A stretch of DNA of 64,000 nucleotides from Limisalsivibrio acetivorans (GTDB lineage Bacteria > Chrysiogenota > Deferribacteres > Deferribacterales > Geovibrionaceae), in assembly GCF_000421105.1 (NCBI RefSeq), contig NZ_ATWF01000002.1, positions 124,001 to 188,000 on the forward strand, in the 5' to 3' direction. The notes under the pieces are model-generated. The model made no database searches and had not been told where the DNA came from. It saw nothing but the letters and a program-made list of their open reading frames with translations. A program made the translations under genes and the position numbers. Positions 52,770 through 62,229 of the stretch are shown here, one piece after another. Positions within the stretch are counted from its first letter, which is position 1, and each line of letters opens with the position of its first letter.

Positions 52770-53570
52770 CTAATCCCGATAGGAGACAAAAGCTATCCCT
52801 GCACCGTCTGCGAAACGGATGCACTCCTCCAGATTTACTACAAAGGTTTTTTCTGCTTCGATCGCCAAAACGGCACCGTTATTATCGGCGATATGACGTA
52901 ATGTGTCAACACCAACGGTGGGGATATCGAAACGCTCATCCTGTCCCGGGCGCTTAACCTTAACCACTACGCCCCCCTCCCCTGCGAGGGAGCAGCCCCT
53001 CTGGACTGCTCTGTCCGTGCCTTCTATGGCCTCAACCGCCACAACCGCCCTGTTGCGGACAACTATGGTTTGCCCTATATCAAGCTCACCAATTTTTTTC
53101 GCCATCGTGAACCCGAAGGCTATATCCTTCATCTCATCCTTAGTGGGCTGTCTCTTGGTCAGCGTACCCTCTGGGACGAGATAGTTTTTCAACACTTCAG
53201 TCTGTTTGAGGATTCGAAGCCCCTTCTTCTCAAACTCCCTGCGTATTCCGTTCATGATCGTATCATCACGCCTGTCGGGGAGAGTGAGGAGCATTTTTAT
53301 GGCTGTGGAGTCGAAGCGTATCTTTTCGAACAGGATGGATTTCTCCACCTTTCCGGCGAAGACAACATCACGAACACCCTTGCCTACAAGGGTTTTGATG
53401 ATCTTGCCCACCTGAACCGGAGGGATCTCCGTAACATCATCGCAGCAGCCGGCCAATGATTCTGCTATGGAAGAGGAGAGTGCAATACAAACGGGTGACT
53501 TCCCCGACTCACGCACGCTCTCCGCCACCAGACGGGGCATATCCCCGTTTCCGGCCACCACACCGATCAT
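52770..53570 (-). CDS. lpxI: UDP-2,3-diacylglucosamine diphosphatase LpxI
   Basis: 266 residues, DUF1009/LpxI family. Hydrolyses UDP-2,3-diacylglucosamine to lipid X in lipid A synthesis, replacing LpxH. Motifs: IGVVAGNGDMPRLVAE at the start, KIIKTLVGKGVRDVVFAGKV, and the conserved C-terminal V-G-V-D-T-L-R and A-I-E-A-E-K-T. The start codon overlaps the stop of the Gfo/Idh gene (TGATG). Follows lpxA and an oxidoreductase in the pathway cluster. Confidence 0.93.
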   Translation of the reverse strand: MIGVVAGNGDMPRLVAESVRESGKSPVCIALSSSIAESLAGCCDDVTEIPPVQVGKIIKTLVGKGVRDVVFAGKVEKSILFEKIRFDSTAIKMLLTLPDRRDDTIMNGIRREFEKKGLRILKQTEVLKNYLVPEGTLTKRQPTKDEMKDIAFGFTMAKKIGELDIGQTIVVRNRAVVAVEAIEGTDRAVQRGCSLAGEGGVVVKVKRPGQDERFDIPTVGVDTLRHIADNNGAVLAIEAEKTFVVNLEECIRFADGAGIAFVSYRD

Positions 53571-54547
53571 CAGAGATTAACCTCGATGGCCCCCTTGTCC
53601 TTCATAAGAATCTCATCGATCTTGAGGGCTATCTTGAGAGACTTAAGCTCATGCTCAACTGTGACAACCCTGCACTCCTCCTGTCCGCTTACGCAGTCCA
53701 GGAAGTGTTTTATCTCCTGCTTGAGGGGATTGTCCTTGTAGACAAAAAGACGCTCAAGGACGTATTCGTTTTTATACCGCAGCTCTTTGTTGCCCATGAT
53801 CTGAGTGCTTTGGATGTTACGGTATATGTTTATATCCTGACTCGTGTAGTCCAGTGATATGAAGGAATCCTTCTGGCTGATGCTCATGGTGCGGTCCTTC
53901 TTCTGGGTAACCCTGCTCACGAGGATATGGGCGGTGGTGTTATTTGCAAAATGAAGATGGACAGAGGCATAATCGGGAAGCTTGGAATGAACAGAGTAAC
54001 CGGAGGCCTGAAGCTCCGTCACATCACTGTTCACCATATTAACTATTATATCGATATCGTGGATCATCAGATCCAGAACGATGCTGTCGCCAGCAAAGTT
54101 GGGATTATACGGGCCAACCCTGCGGGACTCTATGAGATAAGGGTCCGTGGCGATCTTGCGAAGCTCCTGAACAGCGCCGTTGAAACGCTCAACATGCCCG
54201 ATGTGGAGAACAAGCCCCCTCTTTTCGGCTATGTTAAAAAGCTCTTCAGCCTGGGCGAGGTCGGTGGTTATCGGCTTCTCCACAAGTACATGCACACCAG
54301 CCTCAAGGCATTCCTTTGCGATGTCGTAATGGTGCACGGTGGGAGCAGCGATGGTGACGGCATCCACATGGGGGAGGAGCTCCCTGTAGTCGGTATATGT
54401 TTTGTAGGGGTAGCGTTTGCTCAACTCACCGAGCACCTCCTCCGAAGCATCGCACATGCCGGCCATATTAGCATTGGTGAGCTCATCATAGATGTTCAGA
54501 TGGTATTTCCCCATCTTGCCCAGTCCTATAATCCCTACATTCAACAT
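53570..54547 (-). CDS. Gfo/Idh/MocA-family oxidoreductase
   Basis: 325 residues: N-terminal NAD(P) fold (VGIIGLGKMGKYH) with the E-K-P-I motif (VLVEKPITTD) and a C-terminal alpha/beta domain (about 125-325). In several bacteria a gene of this family sits exactly between lpxA and lpxI, where related GnnA enzymes oxidise UDP-GlcNAc for 3-amino lipid A; no matching GnnB aminotransferase is seen here, so that role is only suggested. Lies two bases after lpxA. Confidence 0.9.
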   Translation of the reverse strand: MLNVGIIGLGKMGKYHLNIYDELTNANMAGMCDASEEVLGELSKRYPYKTYTDYRELLPHVDAVTIAAPTVHHYDIAKECLEAGVHVLVEKPITTDLAQAEELFNIAEKRGLVLHIGHVERFNGAVQELRKIATDPYLIESRRVGPYNPNFAGDSIVLDLMIHDIDIIVNMVNSDVTELQASGYSVHSKLPDYASVHLHFANNTTAHILVSRVTQKKDRTMSISQKDSFISLDYTSQDINIYRNIQSTQIMGNKELRYKNEYVLERLFVYKDNPLKQEIKHFLDCVSGQEECRVVTVEHELKSLKIALKIDEILMKDKGAIEVNL

Positions 54548-54549
54548 AA

Positions 54550-55323
54550 CTATCTCCTGATTAGACTTCTTTTACTGTCTGACTGAATAAATTCTATAAA
54601 CTGCTTTATCTCATCGTACTGCTCGAGTTCTCCGAGCATCTTTATAACATCGCTTAGGCTGTTCTTCAGGTCTCGGTAGATATGAAGCGCACGCTTAAGC
54701 TCACGTCTCGCTTCAGGGGATACCCCTCTGCGTTTGAGACCCACAGCGTTTAGTCCGCTTATTCCAGCCTCCGCCCCATAAGCAAGGCAGAAGGGGGGAA
54801 GATCCTTAAGAACGGTGGTTCTGTTGCCTATCATACACATAGAACCGATGCGCACAAACTGATGTACACCGCCGTAGCCACCGAAGTTAACAAAATCACC
54901 CACACGTACATGCCCTGCTGTGCAGGAGTAGCTCGTCATGATGACATTGTTCCCAAGCTGGGTGTCGTGGGCCACATGGCTGTAGGCCATTATGTAGCAA
55001 TCGTTTCCAACCCTTGTTACCCAGTCCTCCTTCGTGCTTGCACGGTGGAGGGTGGCAAACTCGCGGATAACGCAGTTTGCACCGATCTCAAGGCGGGTAT
55101 CCTCACCCCGGTAGCTGATATCCTGCGGAGCTCCCCCCACATGGGCGTTAGGGGAAACAATACACTCCTCGCCGAGGGTTGTGCACATCTCTATTACAGC
55201 GTTTCGCCCAACACTTACGTTGGGCCCGATTACGCAGTTTTTTCCTATAAAAGCACCATCTTCAATGACGGCGCTCTCATGAATCTCTGAGGTTTTATCA
55301 ACCACTGCTCCAGATGCTATCAT
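54550..55323 (-). CDS. lpxA: UDP-N-acetylglucosamine acyltransferase
   Basis: 257 residues: left-handed beta-helix of hexapeptide repeats followed by a helical C-terminus (about 190-257). Adds the first 3-hydroxyacyl chain in lipid A synthesis from acyl-ACP. The active-site region reads IMAYSHVAHDTQLGNN with the catalytic histidine. Downstream of fabZ with a five-base gap. Confidence 0.95.
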   Translation of the reverse strand: MIASGAVVDKTSEIHESAVIEDGAFIGKNCVIGPNVSVGRNAVIEMCTTLGEECIVSPNAHVGGAPQDISYRGEDTRLEIGANCVIREFATLHRASTKEDWVTRVGNDCYIMAYSHVAHDTQLGNNVIMTSYSCTAGHVRVGDFVNFGGYGGVHQFVRIGSMCMIGNRTTVLKDLPPFCLAYGAEAGISGLNAVGLKRRGVSPEARRELKRALHIYRDLKNSLSDVIKMLGELEQYDEIKQFIEFIQSDSKRSLIRR

Positions 55324-55328
55324 ATCTA

Positions 55329-55760
55329 TCAGCTGTCCCTCATTACGGCTGTAAGCACAGCCTCACAGGCCTTCTCATCATCCACTTCCGCCCAGGCCTC
55401 AACCTTAAGAAGCCCCTTCTTGAAACGCAGAACCCTGCAGTTCAGTATGACAACATCACCGGGAACAACCTTCTTCCTAAACTTAACGTTATCGATAGCC
55501 ATGAAGAAAACAAACTTCCCTTTCCCTTCATCACCAATCTTATCGTAGGCATAAATCCCTGCTGTCTGCGCAAGAGCCTCCACAATAAGCACACCGGGCA
55601 TAACAGGAAGCCCGGGGAAATGCCCCTGAAAAAACTGCTCATTGTAGGTAACGTTCTTCTGCGCCTTTATACTGTCATCCTGAATATCCAGAACCCTGTC
55701 CACGAGGAGCAGAGGGTATCTGTGGGGCAGGATTTCAAGTATCTTATTAAGATCCATCAT
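55329..55760 (-). CDS. fabZ: 3-hydroxyacyl-ACP dehydratase
   Basis: 143 residues, hot-dog fold. Dehydrates 3-hydroxyacyl-ACP and shares that substrate pool with LpxA and LpxD. Catalytic LPHRYPLLLVDRV (His) and PGVLIVEALAQ (Glu). I start at ATG 55760, five bases after AGGAG; a second ATG at 55757 is also possible. Overlaps the end of lpxD by 14 bases. Confidence 0.96.
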   Translation of the reverse strand: MMDLNKILEILPHRYPLLLVDRVLDIQDDSIKAQKNVTYNEQFFQGHFPGLPVMPGVLIVEALAQTAGIYAYDKIGDEGKGKFVFFMAIDNVKFRKKVVPGDVVILNCRVLRFKKGLLKVEAWAEVDDEKACEAVLTAVMRDS

Positions 55761-56787
55761 CAACTCTCCTTGAAATCTTTGCCAGCTTCTTCTTTATCTC
55801 CGGCAGATCCTTCTGGGCCATAAGTATTCTGAGCCATTTGGAATGTGGAACGAGGGGGAAGCCGGAATACATGCCCGGTTCATCAACATCCCTGTCCACA
55901 ACACCCATAGCTGCAATAATTGTTCCCGAAGCTATGCTTACATGGTCCACAGAGCCCGCTCTTCCGCCGAAGATAACCCTGTCGCCTATATTACAGCTTC
56001 CGGATATGCCCACCTGACCTACCAGGATGCAGTGTTCGCCGATCTTTGTGTTGTGTCCGACATGCACCTGATTGTCAATCTTTGTACCCTTGCCGATGAC
56101 AGTATCACCCAGCGCACCCCTGTCCACAGAGGTGTTTGCGCCGATCTCCACGTCATCGCCGATAATAACACCCCCTACCTGGGGTATCTTATGGGAAACT
56201 CCGTTGCCGTCCTGCCAGAAGCCGAAGCCGTCCGCACCGATAACTGCACCGGTATGCAGGATAACATTGTTTCCCACTGTGCAGCCGTAGTAAACAGATA
56301 CACCGGGATGAATGCGGCAGCCGCTGCCGATCTTCGTACCCCTCCCGATGTAGGAGTTTGCACCAATGTAGCTGTTTTCGCCGACTGAAGCACCATCTTC
56401 CACAACGACACCGTGGGCAAGGAATGCACTCGGATGGATATCCGCACCGGGAGCGGCATACGCTCCGGCTGAAACACCACCCTCGAACTTCCGTTCAGGA
56501 TAGAAAAGATCGATGAGCTTTGCAAGTGCCTGGGAGCTGTTTTTCACCACAACGGCTGGCTTTCCACCCGTATACGTAACACTTGCGGAAAGGAGAAGAG
56601 CAGCCGCAGAGGAACTCTCAGCCTCCTCAAGCCGCTTTTTATCGAAAAGGGGTGCTATGCACCCCGATTCTGTATCATCCAGTGAACGAAGGGAGTTTAC
56701 GGTGATATCATCGCCGCGGAGCTCCCCCGATACCGCTTCTGCAATCTCGCTGAGATGCAGAGTGGTTTTTACTGATTGGCGTTCCAT
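55747..56787 (-). CDS. lpxD: UDP-3-O-acylglucosamine N-acyltransferase
   Basis: 346 residues. N-terminal uridine-binding domain (1-100), then hexapeptide beta-helix (YIGANSYIGRGTKIG and following) with the active-site histidine region DNQVHVGHNTKIGEHC, and a helical C-terminus. Adds the second acyl chain in lipid A synthesis. Overlaps both neighbours. Confidence 0.95.
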   Translation of the reverse strand: MERQSVKTTLHLSEIAEAVSGELRGDDITVNSLRSLDDTESGCIAPLFDKKRLEEAESSSAAALLLSASVTYTGGKPAVVVKNSSQALAKLIDLFYPERKFEGGVSAGAYAAPGADIHPSAFLAHGVVVEDGASVGENSYIGANSYIGRGTKIGSGCRIHPGVSVYYGCTVGNNVILHTGAVIGADGFGFWQDGNGVSHKIPQVGGVIIGDDVEIGANTSVDRGALGDTVIGKGTKIDNQVHVGHNTKIGEHCILVGQVGISGSCNIGDRVIFGGRAGSVDHVSIASGTIIAAMGVVDRDVDEPGMYSGFPLVPHSKWLRILMAQKDLPEIKKKLAKISRRVDDGS

Positions 56788-57284
56788 TCCTTGTTGTACC
56801 TTTCGATTACGATGTCTGTGATGTTGATCTTTTCGGAGAAGTACATTACGCCTGCGGTCTGCATCTCGATGATAAGCTCGTAACCGAGCTCTTTACCAAG
56901 CTTGTCCACGATGGCGATAACATCCTCTTCGATGGTTTGAAGCTCCCTTGATTCCATACGCCTGAGACGCTTGGAGGAATCTTCCTTCATACCCTGAAAC
57001 TCCCTTACGAGCCTGTTTACCTCTGCACGCTTGGCATCCTTTGCCTCGGGTGTAAGGAGTGATTCCTGCTTCTCATACTCCTGCTGGATAGCTGTAACCC
57101 TGTCGCTTATCTTCTTAAGTTCAGCATCGAATTCATCGGCTTTCTGCTGCAGTTTTTTGTGTACCGTTTTACCCGCATCGGAAGTGGTAAGAACCTTCTG
57201 GAAGTTAACAACTCCAACCTTCGCAAAGGCGGATACCGATACAAACATAAGTGCAACAACTATTAGTGCCGTAATTCTCTTCAT
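56769..57284 (-). CDS. ompH: OmpH/Skp-family periplasmic chaperone
   Basis: 171 residues with a signal peptide (about 1-21, ending VSAFA) and a long coiled coil (about 45-140) typical of Skp tentacles; it begins KVGVVNFQKVL. Holds unfolded outer-membrane proteins for BamA, encoded directly upstream. Start ATG 57284 behind agggagg. Confidence 0.92.
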   Translation of the reverse strand: MKRITALIVVALMFVSVSAFAKVGVVNFQKVLTTSDAGKTVHKKLQQKADEFDAELKKISDRVTAIQQEYEKQESLLTPEAKDAKRAEVNRLVREFQGMKEDSSKRLRRMESRELQTIEEDVIAIVDKLGKELGYELIIEMQTAGVMYFSEKINITDIVIERYNKEWNANQ

Positions 57285-57303
57285 TAAAAATCCTCCCTGT
57301 TTA

Positions 57304-59550
57304 TCAGAACATACCTCCGATGGAGAACTCCCATCTTCCCGACTCCTCTTCTTCCTTAGCCTCGAGCTTATGCCCGTACTCTATGCGGAGGGGTCCGATA
57401 GGGCTGTACCACCGGAAGCCGAAACCCACAGAGGAACGCATCTCCCCTGATAGGTATGATTCATCTTCATCGTCAACTTCACCGGCGTCATAGAAAAGAA
57501 CCCCCTTAAGTCCCGCTTCCTCGGATATCGGGAAAACGAGCTCTGCATTAAAGAGGAACATCTTATTACCGCCATACTCATTGCCGTCCTCATCCAACGG
57601 CGATATATCACCGTACTTGTAGCCACGAACGCTGTACATGCCGCCAAGGCGGAATCGTTCATCGATAGGCAGTGCCTCATCGGCGGTTTTGGAGAGGAAG
57701 GCGCCTTCAATGTGCAGAACACCGATAAACTTCCAGAAAAGAGGGATGTACTCGGTGGTTTCTACACCGGTTTTTACATATTTATTATCACCGCCAAGCC
57801 CTGCGTATTTCACATACACCCGGCTGCGGTTTCCATCCGTGGGATCCACGGGGTGGTTAACGGTTCTGTAGTTAAGCATGGGGGTGATGCTGATGGTTGT
57901 ATATTCACCCTCCTGCTCCTTCACATACCAGGAGGCCTCATCTTCGATGTTGTAGATCTCCTCCTTTTCGTAGGCGAGCTTGTAGTTCGCATAGAGACTT
58001 CGACCCATTACTCTGTGTCCCACACGGAGGGCTCCACCTTCGGACTTTTTGTCATAGTCGTAGTACCCCTTCTTAAGCTTGAAGAGATCCACGCCAACGG
58101 TTATGGGCTGGTCCATAAACCATGGGTCGGTGAAGCTGAGGGTGTAGTCTGTTCTGGAGCCAGAGAACTCACCCTTGAAGTCGATGGTGTATCCGGAGCC
58201 GAAGAGGTTCTTCTTCTGCACCTCAAACATACCAATAAGCTGGTCGATTGATGAATAACCCATACCAACGCTGAAAAAGCCTGTACGCTTCTCTTTTACG
58301 GAGACATCAAGGTCAACGGATGTATCATCCGCCCTCTGCTCCTCAAGACGCACCTGCTCGAAGTAGTCTGTGAACTCCACATTCTTGCGTGATTTACTGA
58401 TCTTTGCGCTATCGTATATATCACCTTCAACAATATCCAGCTCACGGCGGATAACCCTGTCTCTGGTCTCCTCGTTCCCCTGAATAGTGATACGGTTTAT
58501 TGTAACGAGGGCGTTCTCCTCTATCTCGTAAACAAGCCCCACGGTGTTGTTGTCGTCGTTCATCTTTGAGAGAGGATTAACGTTTGCAAAGGCGTAGCCT
58601 ATCTGGGTGAAGCGGTCCGTTATCCGCTTAACATCCTCCTGATAGGTTTCGATGTTGAACCAATCGCCGGGCTTGAGTATTGTGGATGCCTCAAGCTCCT
58701 CTACGGTTCTGTGCCTGTTACCCTCAAAATTAACACTGCGGACCTTGTAACGCTCACCCTCGTCGATACGGAAGGTGAGGGTTATCTTCTTCTTTTCCTC
58801 ACCAAGCTCGATCTCAGGCTCACCCACACGCACTTTAACATAACCTTCTCTCAGGTATTTGTTTTTAATGCGTTCCATATCGATTTGAAGTTCTTCCCTC
58901 TTAAGCTTTCCGCTGCCGGTAAGCCACGAGAAGAAGCCCTTTTCATTGGTGGATATAGCCTTTTCGAGCTCCTTATCTGTATAGAACTCGTTTCCTGCAA
59001 AGTTTATGGTATAAACCCTTGCCTCGGGCCCCTCATCGATGCTGAAAACAACGTCCACTGTTCCATCACCGCGGTCCTCGATCATAGGGTTCACTGTTGC
59101 AGAGTAGTATTTTTCATCATTGTAAAGAGTTATAAGTGCTTTAACGTTTGCGGCGATCTTGCCCCTGTGGAGAACCTCACCCGCCATGGGTATCATCTCC
59201 TCACGGAGATAGCGCTCCTTAAGTTCGGCGTTGCCTTCGAAATAAACACTGTGTACGTAGGGTTTTTCTTTGATTATATAGGTGAGAATAAGACGATCGT
59301 CATTAAGGTTCATATCAACCTTAACATCCTCAACAAGGTCTTCCTGGAAAAGTCGGCGTATTGATTCGTCCACAGTTTCCAGGTCAAACTCCGTACCCGG
59401 CTCAACCGCATACTTGAGGATTGTTTCTTCCGGAACCCTTCTGTTCCCCTCAACCTCCACAGCGTCTACCCTAGCTGCCGAGGCCTGCTCCGTTGCCAGA
59501 AATATCAGGATACTAAAAAAAAAACCTGCCAAAAAACGTTTAATAAACAT
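57304..59550 (-). CDS. bamA: Outer-membrane assembly factor BamA
   Basis: 748 residues: signal peptide (1-26), five POTRA domains (about 27-420) and a 16-strand barrel (about 430-748). The V-R-G-Y motif (MYSVRGYKYGD) and terminal Phe (WEFSIGGMF) are typical. Inserts beta-barrel proteins into the outer membrane. Its ATG overlaps the hisG stop (TGATG). Proof of a diderm cell envelope. Confidence 0.96.
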   Translation of the reverse strand: MFIKRFLAGFFFSILIFLATEQASAARVDAVEVEGNRRVPEETILKYAVEPGTEFDLETVDESIRRLFQEDLVEDVKVDMNLNDDRLILTYIIKEKPYVHSVYFEGNAELKERYLREEMIPMAGEVLHRGKIAANVKALITLYNDEKYYSATVNPMIEDRGDGTVDVVFSIDEGPEARVYTINFAGNEFYTDKELEKAISTNEKGFFSWLTGSGKLKREELQIDMERIKNKYLREGYVKVRVGEPEIELGEEKKKITLTFRIDEGERYKVRSVNFEGNRHRTVEELEASTILKPGDWFNIETYQEDVKRITDRFTQIGYAFANVNPLSKMNDDNNTVGLVYEIEENALVTINRITIQGNEETRDRVIRRELDIVEGDIYDSAKISKSRKNVEFTDYFEQVRLEEQRADDTSVDLDVSVKEKRTGFFSVGMGYSSIDQLIGMFEVQKKNLFGSGYTIDFKGEFSGSRTDYTLSFTDPWFMDQPITVGVDLFKLKKGYYDYDKKSEGGALRVGHRVMGRSLYANYKLAYEKEEIYNIEDEASWYVKEQEGEYTTISITPMLNYRTVNHPVDPTDGNRSRVYVKYAGLGGDNKYVKTGVETTEYIPLFWKFIGVLHIEGAFLSKTADEALPIDERFRLGGMYSVRGYKYGDISPLDEDGNEYGGNKMFLFNAELVFPISEEAGLKGVLFYDAGEVDDEDESYLSGEMRSSVGFGFRWYSPIGPLRIEYGHKLEAKEEEESGRWEFSIGGMF

Positions 59551-60176
59551 CAGTTACCCAGCCGTTTTATTATGTCTTTGACCCTTTCGTGCTTAAGACG
59601 GGTCATGCTTTTGTTTCCTATGAATCTTGCTGTGGATTCCATCATTGTCTCTATCTCCGCAAGTCCGTTCTTGCGCAATGTTGTGCCAGTGGACACAAGA
59701 TCCACTATCATATCGGAGAGCCCCACGATAGGAGAAAGTTCAATGGAGCCGTAAAGTTTGATAGTCTCCACAAAAACACCTTTGCCTGCAAAGAATTCCT
59801 TCGTCATACGGGGATATTTCGTGGCCACGCGCATATCGTGTCTGTAGTTCGTATTCCCACCCTTGATGCCAGCAACACAAAGCCTGCAGTAGCCGAAACC
59901 GAGGTCCATAAATTCATAAACATCTGCAGCACTTTCGCTTATTATATCCTTGCCGACAACGCCAAGGTCCGCTGCACCGTGTTCCACATAGGTCGGTACG
60001 TCCATATTCCGCACGAGCATATAGCGCATGCCGTGCTCTTCGTCAAGGAATACGAGCTTGCGGGTCTCTTCGTCCACAACCCCTTCTGCTGTGATACCCT
60101 TCTCCACGAAAAGTTCAATGGTTTCCTCCGCCAGCCTTCCCTTAGGGAGGGCCACGGTGATAATATCCCTGCTCAT
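59550..60176 (-). CDS. hisG: ATP phosphoribosyltransferase, short form
   Basis: 208 residues, the HisG_S form lacking the regulatory C-terminal domain, so it needs a HisZ partner not found here. First step of histidine synthesis. ALPKGRLAEETIELF at the start and DLVSTGTTLRKNGLAE for PRPP binding. The start overlaps the murA stop (ATGA). Confidence 0.95.
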   Translation of the reverse strand: MSRDIITVALPKGRLAEETIELFVEKGITAEGVVDEETRKLVFLDEEHGMRYMLVRNMDVPTYVEHGAADLGVVGKDIISESAADVYEFMDLGFGYCRLCVAGIKGGNTNYRHDMRVATKYPRMTKEFFAGKGVFVETIKLYGSIELSPIVGLSDMIVDLVSTGTTLRKNGLAEIETMMESTARFIGNKSMTRLKHERVKDIIKRLGN

Positions 60177-61432
60177 TCCTTCACCCTTTCTATCTTTGCA
60201 CCGGCAGCTGCCAGTTTGATGTCAAATTTCTCGTAGCCCCTGTCCAGATGATAAACCCTGTGCACCTCTGTGGTGCCCTCAGCCATAAGCCCTGCGATAA
60301 CAAGGCTTGCGCTTGCACGCAGATCCGAGGCCATAACGGGGGCTGCACTCAGCTTCTTAACCCCTTTGATAACCGCCGACTTGTCCATTAGGCGGATATC
60401 AGCACCCATCCTTTTAAGCTCGGATACGTGCATAAAGCGGTTCTCAAAGATCGTTTCCGTTATAACGGATATGCCTCTGCTTTTGACCATAACAGCCATG
60501 AACTGCGCCTGCATGTCTGTGGGAAAACCGGGGTAGGGGTGGGTTGTGGCATCTATACCGAGGAGTCTTTTCTCACTTCTTATATCTATGGTTGAATCGT
60601 CCAGTATCTTAAGCTCAAGGCCGGTTTCGCCGAGCTTGTCGAGTATAGCTTTCATAGCATAAACGGGAGCATTCTCAAGGATGAGATGCCCGCCGGCGCC
60701 AGCCGCTGCACAAAGATATGTGCCCGCCTCGATCCTGTCCGCCATAACGTTGTAGTCCGCACTTTCCAGCCTGTCCACACCTTCAATGACGATGGTTCTT
60801 GAGCCCTCACCGCTGATAACAGCGCCCATCTTCTTGAGGAACTTTGCAAGATCCACAACCTCGGGCTCCTGTGCAGCGTTGTAAAGGACGGTTTTCCCCT
60901 CTGCCAGTGCTGCCGCCATCATGATATTCTCGGTTCCCGTTACGGTTACCATGTCAAAGGTTATCTCTGCGCCCTTAAGCCTTGAGCATGAGGCATCGAT
61001 GTAGCCGTGCTCCACCTCAATATCCGCACCCATAAGCCTCAACGCCTTCAGGTGCTGATCCACAGGACGCTCCCCTATGGCGCAACCACCGGGGAGGGAT
61101 ACCTTTGCCCGCCCTTTCTTTGCAAGGAGCGGTCCTAGGGTAAGAACACTCGCTCTCATGGTTTTCACGAGTTCGTAGGGGGCGGTGAAAGCATCGTTAT
61201 CGGCAACGGTGTTAAGCTGAACAACCTCACCATCACGATCGGTTTCGACACCCACCTCACCCAGGAGTGAGAGCATGGTTCTTATATCAACAAGGCTGGG
61301 GATGTTTGATATCGTATATTTGCCTTCTGCCAGAATTGACGCAGCAAGTATGGGCAGACAGGCGTTTTTGGCACCGCTTACCCTTATTTTTCCGTTGAGG
61401 GGGCGGCCCCCTTCTATGACGAGCTTTTCCAA
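60173..61432 (-). CDS. murA: UDP-N-acetylglucosamine 1-carboxyvinyltransferase
   Basis: 419 residues, EPSP synthase fold. First committed step of peptidoglycan synthesis. Active-site Cys117 in LPGGCAIGERPVDQH, so fosfomycin sensitivity is expected; R-V-S-G-A-K-N-A near the start binds substrate. TTG start at 61432 behind aaggg, overlapping the end of prmC. Confidence 0.96.
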   Translation of the reverse strand: MEKLVIEGGRPLNGKIRVSGAKNACLPILAASILAEGKYTISNIPSLVDIRTMLSLLGEVGVETDRDGEVVQLNTVADNDAFTAPYELVKTMRASVLTLGPLLAKKGRAKVSLPGGCAIGERPVDQHLKALRLMGADIEVEHGYIDASCSRLKGAEITFDMVTVTGTENIMMAAALAEGKTVLYNAAQEPEVVDLAKFLKKMGAVISGEGSRTIVIEGVDRLESADYNVMADRIEAGTYLCAAAGAGGHLILENAPVYAMKAILDKLGETGLELKILDDSTIDIRSEKRLLGIDATTHPYPGFPTDMQAQFMAVMVKSRGISVITETIFENRFMHVSELKRMGADIRLMDKSAVIKGVKKLSAAPVMASDLRASASLVIAGLMAEGTTEVHRVYHLDRGYEKFDIKLAAAGAKIERVKE

Positions 61433-62229
61433 AGAAGCACCCTTTCTATACCATTTAAGTCGCTGATGAAGCTGTGTTTATAGCCTGAATACAAGGTTCT
61501 GAGAACACCGGACTGGCCGGCACCCGCCTCCAGAAGCGACACCCAAGTTTTATTACATAAATAAGGAACTATGTCCAATAATTTTTTGTAGAAGGCAAAC
61601 CCCAGATCCTCTGCCACAAGTGCCTGTCTCGGTTCAAAAAACACGCTCTGTTCAAGTGCTTTATACTCCTCTTCGGAAACATATGGGGGGTTGCACAAGA
61701 CCATATCGTAACCTGTACCTATATTGCTTATATCGTTCATAATATCGGCACAAATAAACGATGCTCTTCCGGAGATTCCCAGCTTGAATGAGTTCATAGA
61801 TGCGACATCGAGAGCATCGGGGCTTATGTCTACACCCACCCCTTCAGCCGATGGGAGCTCAGCAAGCATCGTATTGAGGATAGTACCGGAACCTGTACAG
61901 AGATCGAGTATCCGCGGGTTCTCCACTGGGCGGTTTAGCAAAGCATGCTCAACCAGTATCTCCGTTTCGTATCGGGGGATAAGAACATCGGGGGTTATGA
62001 GGAATTCACGTCCGTAAAAGCTTCGTCTGCCTATGACATAGGCGAGGGGAACCCCCCTCTCAAGCTCGGCTATGAGAGGTTCCGGATCCGAGGTAGAGCG
62101 GAACTTCTCATCCATATGGGAGAGGAGTTTGTCGTAGGGTATTCCTGTAAGATAGGACAAAAAGTCCAGAGCATCACTCCGGTTCGGCAGAAGATGTTTT
62201 ATATCATGCAGAAACCGGGCGTTTGTCAA
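61414..62229 (-). CDS. prmC: Release-factor glutamine methyltransferase
   Basis: 271 residues: helical N-domain (1-80) and SAM methyltransferase domain with ILDLCTGSGTI and the substrate-binding NPPY (VLCNPPYVSEEEY). Methylates the GGQ glutamine of the release factor encoded just upstream. TTG start at 62229 overlaps the prfA stop (TTGA). Confidence 0.95.
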   Translation of the reverse strand: MTNARFLHDIKHLLPNRSDALDFLSYLTGIPYDKLLSHMDEKFRSTSDPEPLIAELERGVPLAYVIGRRSFYGREFLITPDVLIPRYETEILVEHALLNRPVENPRILDLCTGSGTILNTMLAELPSAEGVGVDISPDALDVASMNSFKLGISGRASFICADIMNDISNIGTGYDMVLCNPPYVSEEEYKALEQSVFFEPRQALVAEDLGFAFYKKLLDIVPYLCNKTWVSLLEAGAGQSGVLRTLYSGYKHSFISDLNGIERVLLWKSSS